64,000 nt of DNA from Scleromitrula shiraiana (Eukaryota > Ascomycota > Leotiomycetes > Helotiales > Sclerotiniaceae). The notes under the pieces are model-generated. The model searched no databases. It saw only the letters and a list, made by a program, of their open reading frames with translations, and was not told the DNA's origin. The stretch spans positions 1,730,001 through 1,794,000 of the forward strand of contig JABELC010000007.1 in assembly GCA_028455995.1 (NCBI GenBank), read 5' to 3'. Both the position numbers and the translations under genes were made by a program. Numbering within the stretch: the stretch's first letter is position 1; each line of letters begins with the position of its first letter. Positions 1 through 11,229 of the stretch are shown here, one piece after another.

Positions 1-360
1 AGTTGAAAGGTCTGAACAAGATCAGAAATTGAGAAGATTTTAACACACAATATATTTGAGGTGAAATAACATACCCATATCATCTTGACCGATATGCACG
101 CCTTCGCATCCAACAGCAAGTGCAACATCAATTCGGTCATTGATTAGAAGAGGGACCTTGTATTTCTGTGTAACAATATGTAACTTGCGAGCCGTGGCAA
201 TAAGAGCAGCGGTATCACTGGTTTTATCTCTATATTGCACAATAGTAACTCCACCACGAATAGCAGCTTCAACTACCTCGACCAAATCTTTATCACCCAA
301 TATAGCAGGTGTAGAGTCTGTTACGAGGTAGAGAGTATAATCCACATCCTTGAAAGGCAT
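1..360 (-). CDS. THI6: Thiamine phosphate synthase (THI6-type), 5' part, runs off left edge
   Basis: This is the N-terminal part of a TIM-barrel thiamine phosphate synthase, which joins hydroxymethylpyrimidine diphosphate to thiazole phosphate. In fungi the enzyme is usually fused to hydroxyethylthiazole kinase, but that part would lie outside the window. Visible motifs are VQYRDK (residues 41-46, phosphate and pyrophosphate site), LLINDRIDVA (71-80) and GVHIGQDDM (87-95). Exon 1 is 75-360. A GTATGT donor at 74 and a TTCAG acceptor ending at 12 define a 63-nt intron, and exon 2 (1-11) continues in frame as DLST, as this family does after GQDDM. The start at 360 is the first ATG and gives the usual short N-terminus before the first strand. 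No TPP-riboswitch core was seen upstream. Identification is confident; the length and fusion state cannot be seen. Confidence 0.9.
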
Positions 361-1224
361 ATTTCCGAGATAAATTATGTTACCTATTTATCTATACAGA
401 ATAGATAGATAGATTATAATATGATAGAACAGGGTAGTACTTAAGTAGTTGCGTCAGGTATATAGTATGGTATATATAGTATGGTATAGTATGGTATAGT
501 ATATAGATACTGGAATAACTAATAAGTTTTTTATTTAATGTAGGTTGGGATGACTGGGATATATGAATTGAGGAAAACCCTGAAATTTATGATATACAAG
601 TGGAAGTCTCTTGCCTTGTCTTGTCTTGTCTTGTCTTGAATTACCTTACCTTTCAAATCAAGAGCCAGTTAACTCATTTTCTAATGTCCTTTCAAACTAC
701 AGATATTGAGATATCTTGATATCTTTTGTTGAAGATATATTTAAATATTTATTTGGTATATAATTGTCCATCAGTTGAATGGATATTCGGAACTTAAACA
801 GGTAGTAATGTATTTACCCAAGGTGAGTGAGTGTATGTAATCAAATTCTCTATTGTATATTTGAAGTGTATTTGGTATTGATATTGGTATTGGTATTGTA
901 TTACCTAATTATTTAATCATTTAATCATTTCATTAATAAATTCATTAATTAATTAATTTATTAAATTATTAAATTGTATTGAATTAATAAAATGCTTACT
1001 GTGTAAATGTTTTTTATAGATGAAATATATCTTCTTGTCATTTATTTTACTCGTATCTTTCTAGATTATTCTACTCAAATTCCAACCTAGAGAATTATTG
1101 ATCAATAAATAATACACTCATGGATCAGCTGGGTACCTAGGTATACCGGTAACTGTAGATGTACATTTTATGTAATTATTGGTCACCGTATAAATATTTA
1201 GTCTACGGTTACCCATCCATTTAT
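361..1224. other. Intergenic region with simple repeats upstream of THI6
   Basis: No gene is visible. The stretch holds the THI6 promoter side and several low-complexity tracts: GATA-like repeats near 400-415, TATGG/TATAG repeats at about 460-510, a TTGTC pentamer array at 616-638, TATTGG repeats near 878-900 and ATTTAATC-type repeats at 905-965. A degenerate copy of the dispersed inverted-repeat element lies at about 660-806. Confidence 0.7.
660..806. mobile_element. Short copy of the dispersed inverted-repeat element
   Basis: The left end reads AACTCATTTTCTAATGTCC and the right end carries GTCCATCAGTTGAATGGATA, both matching the termini of the better-preserved copy at 8718-8948. It is shorter (about 147 bp) than other copies, so internal units are missing. 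The boundaries are approximate. Confidence 0.55.
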
Positions 1225-2315
1225 CAGTTTTACCCAGTTTTATTATCTCATCCTCAGACCCTTCGATATATTGCCCTACATAAAAATTTTTTGACCAATA
1301 ATATTCATTTTTTATTTAAGATGCACCGAAAAGTCTAAAAGTATATAATTCCGACTTTAGTATAAAAATAAACAAATCGATAAATCAATCACTTTTTAAA
1401 ATATAATAATTAATTAATTAATAATTATGATTTATTAAAGTTGATTATATAAATAAAAATAAATTTTTTAATTATAATTATATATATTATATTATTATAG
1501 TTTAAAATGTTAAAATATAATTATATATTTAAAAAAAAAAAATGCATTTTTAAATATAAACATTTTTAAATTATTATTAGCATTTATTCTTTTAAAAATC
1601 AATAACTATAATTTTTTTTAAAGAATTTTTTTATATAACAAAGATTAAATCGATTAAGAAATCTTTAATATATTGTTAGATTTATTTAAAAGAATTATAA
1701 TTATTAATTTTAAAAAAAATAAATATTAATAATAATTTAAAAAAATATTTTAAACTTAAAATATTTTATTTTAAAATTCAACCTCAAATTCAACTCAAAT
1801 CCAACCTTTTTAACTATTTTTCAAGATAACTATAACATTATTAATGCAATTAAAATATTCAATTTGAAATAACGATTCGATTAAGCTTAAAATCATTATT
1901 AATATATAAATATTAAAAATAGAAAAATTAAATAAATTAAAATTTAAAACAAACTTTATTTATATAAAATTTTTAAAAATAATATTTTAAATTAACTATA
2001 TAATTTAAATATTTAGCATCAATTATATAAATACTAATAAATAAAAATTTTCAAATAATATAATTCTTTTTTAAATAAATTATAATTAAAAAATAAAAAT
2101 ATAAAGTTAAAATGCTTTCATCAAACAAAATCGGTTTTTATCAAAAAAACGCTCAAAGTGCCTTAGACCCTTACAGCGTTAAACTTGTTTCGATTAAAAA
2201 ATGAGCCATTTTCGTACTAAAACATTAGTAATTTTCCTATATTATAACATTCTAAGTTATTATTCAGTTCAACTCCAAGGGTCTGAGGATGAGATAACAG
2301 TTTTACCCAGTTTTA
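1225..2315. mobile_element. AT-rich element with 21-bp terminal inverted repeats flanked by 18-bp direct repeats
   Basis: Positions 1243-1263 and 2277-2297 are a perfect 21-bp inverted repeat (TTATCTCATCCTCAGACCC plus TT). Immediately outside each lies the same 18-bp direct repeat, CAGTTTTACCCAGTTTTA, at 1225-1242 and 2298-2315. The interior (about 1.0 kb, especially 1320-2150) is extremely AT-rich, full of stops in every frame, and holds no gene. This looks like a mutated (possibly RIP-degraded) TIR transposon or a non-autonomous derivative. The direct repeat is itself a 10-bp tandem (CAGTTTTACC), so its full length may not be a true target duplication. Confidence 0.75.
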
Positions 2316-3258
2316 CCACCAAGATTTATTAATTTTTCCCTCGGCTTTACCCAATCGACCCAATCATCCTTAGTCGCTATAAAATATTTTAGTGGGAGAA
2401 TCTTTTTTTTTTTCTTCTTTTTTTTTTCTTTTTTTTTTTTCAGGTTTCCACTTTCTTGAATTTCTATCCATTATTTATTATTTCCCGCACACATAATAAT
2501 AAACTCAAAGTCAAAACCATTTTCTTCTTCATTATTCCTTCTTACAGAAAACAATACTAAAATTGTATTGGAAGAAAAAATTCTCTTTCATATCAACAAC
2601 TACAATATCAACATCTTCAAAAAAAGAAAGGAGATATTGAACAAATATCAAAAACTAATATCAAAAACCAATTCAAAGAAAGCTCTTCTACTCTATCTTT
2701 TCGAAGCCTTCTGCTTTGTCGTATCAAGTCATCGAACTTCTACCAAACAACTATCTAAAACAAACCAACTTTTGCTGCTTGCCTCTTCTTTACATTTACA
2801 TTTACTTCTTTTGACTTCTTCTACGACAATAGAAGGGAAACATTCGAAGTGTTTGATATTTGATAACACTTGCTCTTTGGAAGTTATTCTCTTCCATTAA
2901 ACAAACACCCAACCACGCCATCAGCACGTACAGTGATACATTTGAGTTTTATGTATCTCACACCCAACGCCAACGACCTCAGACATCAGCCGCCTCTCGA
3001 GCTGCAACCATTTCGCATACCGCGGAAGCCTTGTAGTTCATACTTTAGCTCTAACGGCTAAGAAAAACTTCTACGACTCGAATGTCCCCGTAACTACTCA
3101 GCATAAACCGTCAACTTCGTCGCCCTTACTTCCCTTCCAAAAAGAATCCAGTATTCTGCATGTCATATGTTGAATTTTCCGATCGCCCAACGGACAACTT
3201 CACGCCTTAACCTTCAAACCAACTATTAAAAAATATCAACCCCAAGCTTATAGCAATC
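2316..3258 (+). promoter_or_regulatory. TIF5 promoter and long pyrimidine-rich leader
   Basis: The stretch contains no convincing gene. A T/C-rich tract at about 2403-2442 is typical of strong fungal housekeeping promoters and transcription starts. The following 800 bases are C/A/T-rich with few G and end in CAATC just before the TIF5 ATG. Open frames here start with non-ATG codons or are low complexity, so they are treated as leader or 5' UTR, which may contain an intron. Confidence 0.5.
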
Positions 3259-4572
3259 ATGGCTACCGTCAACATTCGTCGCGATGTCAGCGACCGTTTC
3301 TACAGATACAAGATGGAGAAGATCCAATCTAAGATTGAGGGAAAGGGTAACGGTATCAAAACCGTCATTGTCAACCTCAGCAGCATTGCAGCTTCCTTGG
3401 CTCGTCCTGGATCGTATGTGATCAAGTACTTTGGCTTCGAATTAGGAGCTCAAACCACCAACAACCCTGCCGATGATCGTTGGATCATTAACGGTGCCCA
3501 CGAGGCTTCTAAGCTGCAGGACTACCTTGATGGCTTCATCACTAAATTTGTGCTCTGCAAGGAGTGCAAGAACCCCGAGACGGATGTCGCCTTCAAAGAT
3601 GGCAATATCAAATTGGACTGCAAGGCCTGCGGAAAGCGTTCGGATGTTGATCCCCGACTTAAGTTGAGCGGCTTCATTTTGAAGAATCAACCCAAGAAGG
3701 GCAAGAAGGACAAGGCTGAAAAGAAGGCAGCCCGTAAGGCTAAGGAACTTGCCGAGGCGAAGGAGACCAGCGGGGGTGAGAGCAATTCTGAAAATGGATC
3801 TAACGAGAATGGTGATGTTGGAATCGATGCTGGTAGTGATGATGAGTTTGTTCGTCAAGCACAGGAGCTCGACCAACCTACTGCCGAGGTCAAAGATGAT
3901 GAGTGGGCTGTGGACATGTCCCCAGAGGCTGTCAAGGCTCGTCAACAACAACTTCCCGATGACCTCAAGCAGAAGCTTGTCCTAGGAGCTGGAGAAGAGG
4001 AAGATGAGGAAGGAGAGTCTGGTGGTACTTCCAGCTATGATCAGCTAGGAAGCTGGATTATTGCTCAAGCTGAAGAGAAGGGTGGAGTCAGCAAAGTTGA
4101 TGATCTCGAGATATATTTGAAGGCAAAGGAACTCGGGATTGAGGCCAAGCACCGCACACTTCTCGTTCTCGTCCAGACCATCTTCGACGATGACATTGCA
4201 AAGCAAATTCCAAAGAGAGCGGGTATGCTCAAAAACGTAAGTTCACAAACCCTTCCGATTTTAAATTCGCCAATACTAATTTCTGTGTAGATGGTTACAT
4301 CAGAAAAGCATGAAAAGGCTCTTCTGGGTGGTGTCGAACGATTCATCGGACTCCGTGGCAAAGAACACCCAGAGATCTACGAGCAGACATCCACGGTGCT
4401 CATGGTTCTCTACAATGAAGATTTACTCAGCGAAGAAGTTCTCACCAAATGGGGCACCAAAGCTAGTAAGAAATACATCGATCTTCCCATCAGCAAGAAG
4501 GTTCGCAAGTCTGCCGAGAAATTCTTGACCTGGCTTGCAGAAGCTGAGAGCGATGATGAAGACTCTGAGTAG
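3259..4572 (+). CDS. TIF5: Translation initiation factor eIF5
   Basis: eIF5 is the GTPase-activating protein for eIF2 in the 43S preinitiation complex and also bridges eIF1, eIF2-beta and eIF3. Exons are 3259-4236 and 4291-4572, giving 419 residues (about 405 in yeast). The 54-nt intron has a GTAAGT donor, an ACTAAT branch and a GTGTAG acceptor. The N-terminal GAP domain has FYRYKM with the arginine finger at Arg16 (yeast Arg15), NGIKT at 31-35 and KYFGFELGAQ. A zinc ribbon follows (Cys100, Cys103, Cys121, Cys124). A Lys/Glu-rich linker at about 145-240 leads to a C-terminal W2/HEAT domain ending in the acidic-aromatic box WLAEAESDDEDSE. The ATG follows the long leader and aligns with the conserved N-terminus. 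It is convergent with TTI1. Confidence 0.97.
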
Positions 4573-4902
4573 TTTCACATTTGACAGCCGTTGTACTTTC
4601 GAGTTCTGTCGGTCTATTCGAGATCACAGATGATAATATGGTTTTATTTTCTGGGATCACAGATGATAGGTTCGCTTTGAGCGAGTGGTGTGTTAATTTT
4701 AGACTAGTGCCTCTGTTTCCTAGATCATTTTTTGGCACGATAGTTATACTGTCCTTTTCGAGATCTTTCTTTCTCTTTCAAGATGAGAATGCTACTGTGC
4801 TATTGATCAATCAAATGAAAATCTCCTCTTCACACTCGTAAACGTGTATTATATTTCAGTTCTTGCATGTGAAAATAATTATTGTTAACAACATGAGCCT
4901 AT
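4573..4902. other. Convergent 3' region between TIF5 and TTI1
   Basis: This 330-base stretch separates the stop codons of two convergent genes. It contains AT-rich 3' UTR-like sequence, with an ATTATATTTC motif near 4850, and no gene. Confidence 0.6.
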
Positions 4903-7900
4903 CTAGACCACTGCAGCCATTTTCAACGGAAGGAACTGATATCCTTCCAATACAGGTGTTGGTAGTTCTTCGCAACTACGAGCCTGCAATGCCAACCAAA
5001 CCGCATCTGGATTCGCAGCCGCTAATGCATCACGAACATCCAATCTATCTACCAACACATCTTCCAAAAGCTCCAGGACATCATCAAATGCATCATCGTT
5101 GATACCCGTGCATTCCACAATAGTACTTAGAAGTTTCACTATACTCTCCCACATCTGCGCTGCCTGTGAATAGACCCCACGACCACCCGACCCAGTCTTC
5201 TCTGCCAGCATATTGGCGCGAGTTCGTCGAGCTAAACCCATCAAACGTGACCACTGCACCGCAATTCTTGTGGCAAGAAAGTTTCCGGCAGATCTGCATA
5301 TCGTGGTAATGGCATTGGCGGCTGCAATGGCGACGAATGACTCTCTGTCATATAATCGCTCGATTACCACAGGCCATATGTCGTTTATTAGAGGTAGGAA
5401 AGCTTTCTGGTCGCTCTTCAGGGCAAGGGAAGATGTACTGATGAGACCAAGAAGTCGTGTACGTAGGGCGGGAGATTGATTGGTGAGATAATGTTGACAG
5501 AGACGTGCAATGCTCTGGACCATCGAGTACGTTTTTGTTGGTGGGGGTTTCTCTATTTCCGCTCCAACGTTTTCGTCTTCGTCCTCATTCTCACCTTCAC
5601 CTGTCTCTGATTCTTTGAGGAGTTCTGAAGCTCCTTTCCATGGTTTCCGTGGGAAGTCCTCATGCTCCAAAGCTGGGTCCACATTTATTCTTTTTTGCTG
5701 TTTGCTAATGGCCTGGACTACGTCGTTAAGTGTAATGCGAGGACGACTACCTTTTGTTTCATCGGTAGCTGGAGCATCGGGTAATCGCAACTGCTGTGAC
5801 TGTGCACCTGTCTCGACAATTTCACTGAGAACAGCGAACAAACTCTCTACTAACCCTTGGTACCCGTGAAAATTATCCAACGCAGCAAACATCGAAGATA
5901 CCACATCATCAAGATACGGTAGAAGAGAAGGACCGGTCAATCGAATCATCATGATTAATACTTGCGGAGCTTGAGGTGAGATGTCAAATGTGTTCAGCTT
6001 CAACGAAATTGCGTTAACCATATAATCAACATTCTCTACGATGAGTTCTCGAGTACTCGAATATCCGCAAGAATCTGAGAGAATGTTGAGACAAGTTGTA
6101 GCACGCTCCCTTAATTCGCGGCTCGGTGAACCTAAAAGTTGCGATATTGGATATAGTATGTCTACAAGCTCTGTTCGGAAATCTTTTTTCAGTCGCTGGG
6201 CTGAATGCGACACAACTTCCAGTGCAATAGCTGTCATCCGCCAATCTGAATCGTTGCCTTCGGACAAAACCGACATCGAGTATGAGAACAAATCCTGGCT
6301 AGTGGCCTCAAAATTCTCTGGAAGTAGAAGTGCCGATTCAAAAAACTCGTTCATGTCCTCATTCTTGGTCGCAGCATTTTCGATTAGCTGAGATGAGATC
6401 CAATACGCAGCTAGCAAACTTGGGCCAGATGATCCCCGTACATAATCGAGCATGTCATTGGCCATACTCATCTGTGATTGTGACCTACCAACGGAGCTTA
6501 GAAATCTCAATAATTCAGCTCGTGTGGATTTTTGACTTTCTTCTGGCATCAGTATGGGACGGAAACTTTTGACAAGTGCGCCCTCGCTCGACAAAACAGT
6601 GAGAGCTTGGCTACTAGAGTCAAGTGAAGTCTCCTGCATCATCCGTGGCAGCGATGATGCCTCGATCACACCAGAGATACCATCCCTCAATGATTGTGAT
6701 AATGCATCATCAAGGATAGAGGTCACCAGATTCAGATTACCCAATAGTTGATATGCCGTAGAAAGTTGATGCAGTGCCGCCACCTTCGCAGACTCATCGT
6801 TCATTTGCAGCACTTGTGGCAGGCTGCTTACCCAATGGTAGAATGTGTTCTTAATTGATTCCCCAATGTTTGGATGAATGGCGGCAAGATCAGCAATAGT
6901 TATTCTACCTGTAGTAGCGATATCATCTTCGATTCCGGTCAATGATAAACATGTTTCCACAAGCATTGAAGTGGAGTCTATTAATGTGTCATGACACTCA
7001 TCTAAGAGAACAACACAAAACCGGTTGAGCGCAACACGTACATCGTCTGCTTGATGAGTTCGTAGTTTTACAACGTTCGCAAGAGCCAGTTTTATCTGAG
7101 AGGTGGTTGCATTCATCCAGGCTTGAGTAAGACCCTCTTGTTTGAGATCGCTCGCAAATTTTGCTTGCATGTGGTTGTTAGTTCTGACATTTCGAGTTTT
7201 GATATCACTCAACACAGTTATCAGAACTAATTGCATGGTGTCTAGAGCTAGAATGATAGTTTTCCGAGTTCTTCGTGAGCTCGTGCTGGGCATAAGACAT
7301 TTTGTAAGTGCTGAGACGGTGCCGGGCAGAAAACTGGCCTGGGCTTGCACATCCTTGATACAAGTCCATATGGAACTCAGAGCTTTCAAACCTTGTGTTT
7401 GGATATTTGCTGATGACCCCTCGGTTATCGAATCGAGTACGGTTGTTACGCAATGGCCTACTGCTGGTATCGTGCTTGCCTCCGTTAATGTTGTGGCAGC
7501 CTTGGGCGTACGAGCTAGATCCCGAAACAATGCCGTAAGCCCACCAAGAGCTTCAATAGTAATTTCTTCTGATATAACTTTTGAGCCCTGTTCTCCTGGA
7601 ATCCCTCCAACCATCAAAGTTAGGAGGATCAGGAGCTGCTTGGCCAGATCTACCGCAATAACATTTCGCCATCCATGCTCTAGTAGCAGCCTTAAACATT
7701 TCGCCGTGAGTTCTGAAAGACGATCTGTGTACCTTTGTTTCGTGCGAAGGATCTGAGATAGAGGAAAGAATACATCTAGAAGAACCAGTCAATTGAGAAT
7801 AATCCGAATGTCTGAAGTACAAAACATACAGTCTGCTAGTTTCTCATCGAATGCCTCATTATCATAAACTGTCTGCAATAAACCAAGAAGCCTCTCAGTA

Positions 7901-8079
7901 GATTGTATTAAAGCATGGTTGTCGCAGTCTTTCGTACGGGCTAACTGGCTAAGGTCGATGCAATATGGCTTTAGCTATATTGAGATACATTGTCAGTTGA
8001 GCAGGATTTCATGGTGAAGGGAGAATAAGGGTACCTTTTGAAATATCTCATTCTTTGAAGTGCGCAATCTTGAATCCAT
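4903..8079 (-). CDS. TTI1: TTI1-like HEAT-repeat protein of the TTT (Tel2-Tti1-Tti2) complex
   Basis: Tti1 forms the Tel2-Tti1-Tti2 cochaperone, which with Hsp90/R2TP stabilises PIKK kinases such as TOR, ATM/Tel1 and ATR/Mec1. Exons on the minus strand are 8035-8079, 7830-7974 and 4903-7775. Introns are 60 nt (7975-8034) and 54 nt (7776-7829), with GTACCC and GTATGT donors. The product is 1020 residues, within the family range. The N-terminus reads SKNEIFQK, then VFFPLSQIL after intron 2. The rest is all-helical HEAT-like repeats, with an acidic linker rich in E/D/N around residues 760-780. The start at 8079 is in a strong GCCATGG context; an in-frame ATG at 8100 would add seven residues. Recognition rests on the N-terminal pattern and overall architecture, because HEAT proteins diverge quickly. 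Confidence 0.82.
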
Positions 8080-9012
8080 GGCAGTAGCGCAAAGTACCAT
8101 ACCACAACATTTTGTCTTGTCTCATTCGTTTTTGGGGCCATTAACAAATGACGATATTTAGGTTTTTTGATAAGGCTGCCTATCAGCCTTTTAGTTGCGG
8201 GGCTGTCTTATCATAGGCTTACTAATAAATATTGACTAATCACTAGTTGAACCTCATACATTCCGTACGGCAACGGCATATATTATGGCCGCACATTCCT
8301 TCATACACCCCAGTTCTGTATTCGGCTTCGTCTTCGGCTTCGGTATAGCTTTGATTCGGGCTCATACGCTGTTTGGGATGCGTGCCATTTTCAACATTGG
8401 ACTTTGATGCTTTAGTTGGCGTTGTATAGTTCTCAATCTTGCATCCATATGATATTCTAATTGTAATATGGGCTATTCGTAGCAGCTTGTGGCGGCTTTC
8501 TCCTGCTCAATAGATGATGCTTCGCAGTAGAGGAAGTTATAACGATCCGCTACTCTCTTTGTCGAGCCAAGCAGCCGAAGTTCTCTTGTCCTTTTTATAC
8601 CTTCTGGGCAGTCTTTTAAAGGCTGCTTCTTGCTTCCATTGTAGGCAAATCATGTCGTTTCACTATGTTTTGTTTCATTCTCTCTGTCTCTTTATGAATG
8701 CAGGTATGATTCACCTCCGAGCTAATTCATTCTCTAATGTCTGTTCAAGATCTGGACATTTGAATATAATTTCATTTGGTTGTCTATGTAAAGTATAAAC
8801 ATCAAGATATCTTTTATTTGAATATCTATATAAAATACAAATATTCAAATACTTTTTATTTGGATGTCTATATACCATATAAACATTCAAGTGCAAAAGC
8901 ATAGAATTGTGTATAAACTGAATGGACATTCAAAATTTAAATAGCTCGCTCACTGATCCTAAGATCTCTCCACTGCTTATATGCCTCTGAATCGCTGCTA
9001 GTGACAGCCAGG
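8080..9012. other. Intergenic region between TTI1 and the DUF3431 pseudogene
   Basis: No gene is visible. A GGCTTCG tandem motif (about 8323-8342) lies in the TTI1 upstream region. The right part holds a complete copy of the dispersed inverted-repeat element (8718-8948). Short open frames here look random. Confidence 0.6.
8718..8948. mobile_element. Reference copy of a MITE-like element built from 42-bp palindromic units
   Basis: The left end starts CGAGCTAATTCATTCTCTAA and the reverse complement of the right end starts CGAGCTATTTAAATTTTGAA. About 22 of the first 30 bases match, giving imperfect terminal inverted repeats. Between them are about three tandem units of 42 bp. Each is an inverted repeat, for example ATTTGAATAT at 8816-8825 against ATATTCAAAT at 8841-8850. 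No coding capacity and no clear target duplication were seen. Confidence 0.7.
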
Positions 9013-10595
9013 ATGCCTCCCATTCGAAATAGTTTGAGAGATCTCACTCAAACCCCACGAATTATATATCTCCTTGTTGCTCTAACTTGCGTAGGGATTA
9101 TTGCTACTCAATGCGCATAGGGTATACCTCGAGAAACTACCTTGAGCCAATTCGACATTACCAGACAGTCTGGAGGTGTATATAGCATATCGCGAACCTC
9201 ACCTCCAAGTGTCAACCTAGTCGTCGCTGCCACATCGAAGGAGGACTATTCGTGGGTCAGAGAGCTCAAAATACCCAATCTAAAAGTGCTACCGTATATT
9301 GTGGGTTCGTAATGTTTTGTATGTATATGTGTTCTGTGGATCTGACACAATCGCAGATAATAAAACTGCCGAGTTTCATACTAGAGTAACAAAGGCCACG
9401 AAGCCATGGTCTACCACCAGTACTTCTATGACTTTTATGATGAACTACCTGGTTAGGCGCCCTACTTGTGTCTAATTTGCAGTAGCCAAGCTTACTTTTG
9501 ATCTAGATATTTCGATTCTTATTGATGCACATGAAAGATCTTGGCACACAGATACGTTACTCTCTCGAAGCATGGTATCCTCCTTGCATAATCTTGATAT
9601 GGCAGAGGCTCAGCGTCGTGAATTCCTCAACCTACGCATTACCTGGGGAGATGGGTGCTCGAACACTCTCAACACCACTCTAAGTAATAAAACTACTCCC
9701 AGAATTCCAGAATAACGTGCTATGCAGGACTCGTTTCGTGCCAACTTCGACATATACGATATCTCCGAAATACTAGCTAGCCCATGCTGCAGTCAAAGTG
9801 CAGTTGTCAAGGAATTAATCCAATCGGTTCCAAGAACTCAATATAGCCATCATATTGACTGGCTCATGAAGACCGATCTCGACGATACTATTTCTGGCAG
9901 GGTTTGGGAGCATATGTGGCATTATTGTAAGTAAGATTCAAGAGTTTTATAACTGGTCTATTGAAGTCATGTATGGTTGCTTAGTTAACATGCAACCAAT
10001 CAATATATTATGGTCGGAATGACTGTATTTTGAACAAAAATTCAAAACGGAATGCCTCCGTGCCAATCCACTTTCTAATGTCCATTCAGATACTGAACAT
10101 TCAAATATACTTTGAACAAATTTATATTGAATGTCTGTATAAGATTCAAATATCCTGATATTTTTAATTTAATATGATTATCAATGTTTGTTTAGAATAT
10201 AGACATCTTAATTGGAATTTGGTTTGTAATTGTCTATTAGTTGAATGGACATTCAGAATTTGAATAGCTTGTTCGATGTATATTTTGATGTATATGTTTT
10301 GTGATTGTCTATTGGTTGCACGAACATTTAAAATTCGAATAGCTCGCTCGATATATATCTCAATGCACATGTTCCGGACAGCCACTCAGAAACATATTAG
10401 CTTGTGCATTATGACTAATTTTGTGAAGTGTTCCTGCGTAAAGCAATCGATTGTCCTATCGAACACTTGGCTTATTGTCTACTCTATCACATAAGTTTCG
10501 GTGGGAAAGATGCTTACGACGACTATATCAAACTCAACAAAGGTCGAGAGAAGCTCGAGCGTGAGCTAAGAAAACTCGAGGAAGAGGATAAGTAG
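9013..10595 (+). pseudogene. DUF3431-family gene, disrupted
   Basis: The decayed frame encodes a short cytosolic N-terminus, one membrane anchor (IIYLLVALTCVGIIA) and then a DUF3431 domain. Recognisable blocks are LVVAATSKEDYSWV, LPYIV, NKGHEAMVYHQYFYDFYDEL, DISILIDAHERSWH, SPCCSQSAVV, SGRVWEHMWHY, then CPIEHLAYC and FGGKDAYDDY. Likely introns are at about 9306-9356 (acceptor CGCAG), about 9453-9508 and 9927-10428. Disruptions are an in-frame TAG at 9118-9120, a one-base frameshift just before NKGHEAM (about 9387) and a TAA near 9715. The last intron is about 500 nt because copies of the dispersed repeat lie in it. The family is of unknown function, often glycosyltransferase-like and membrane-anchored. 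Some of the lesions could be reinterpreted as unusual introns, but not all. Confidence 0.8.
9927..10428 (+). repeat. Repeat-filled intron of the DUF3431 pseudogene
   Basis: A GTAAGT donor at 9927, a GACTAAT branch near 10412 and a GAAG acceptor at 10428 join MWHY to LRKAIDCPIEH in frame, so this was probably a real intron. Inside lies one element copy (about 10059-10272) of the same family as 8718-8948. Its right terminus is then tandemly duplicated (about 75 bp) up to about 10350, ending in AATAGCTCGCTCG. Confidence 0.65.
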
Positions 10596-11229
10596 TAGTA
10601 ATAATAATACTCTTTGTTGAATAGAAACATGCTTCAAAAGCCCTGAATCCTTGAATTTTTTTAAAAATACTAGTATTGAGATATGCTAAATTAAAGATTT
10701 AAATATAAAGTTATATTTATATAAAATATAAAACTATGATAAAAAATAAAAAATTCTTTTATCTAAATAAACTCAAATTCTTAAGTTAATTTTATAATAT
10801 TATAGTCTGCTAGTGAGTTCTTTTATAAAACTTTAAGAACTTTGTTTCGACTCGGAATTATACTACTAGTACTAGTAATAACTTTCAAGTTATATAAATT
10901 GTTCAAATATTATCTTTTTTATTTTATTTAAGATAAAAATATTATTATTAAACGAAATAATATTGTAAATAACTTAAAGTTTTCCAAATAAATATAATAA
11001 TAACAGTTTTTTTATTAAATACTATAATGTCCAAAATCTTTTTTAATTATAAATTTAATTTTTAATTACTACAAAAAACATTTTCAAACACAATACTTTT
11101 CATCTTATAATACCGCTCAATGTTTCTCTAGTTCTTTTTATACTAGTATTTATATAATCATAAATCAAAAAACTATAATACTAGTAGTAAGATTGATAAA
11201 TCTTCAAGTTGTAAAAATAATCGATAATT
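10596..11229. repeat. AT-rich degenerate block
   Basis: This segment is strongly AT-rich, has stops in all frames, and contains several ACTAGTA palindromes (for example 10864-10880 and 11180-11190). The composition resembles RIP-mutated transposon DNA, but no element ends or coding remnants could be recognised. Confidence 0.5.

Noticed and set aside
361..800. TPP riboswitch upstream of the thiamine gene
   Set aside because: No paired CTGAGA and ACCTGATC-type core found on the minus strand; in fungi these are known for other thiamine genes.
2568..2900. 110-codon frame upstream of TIF5
   Set aside because: Starts at TTG, low-complexity Lys/Leu/Ser, lies in the pyrimidine-rich leader.
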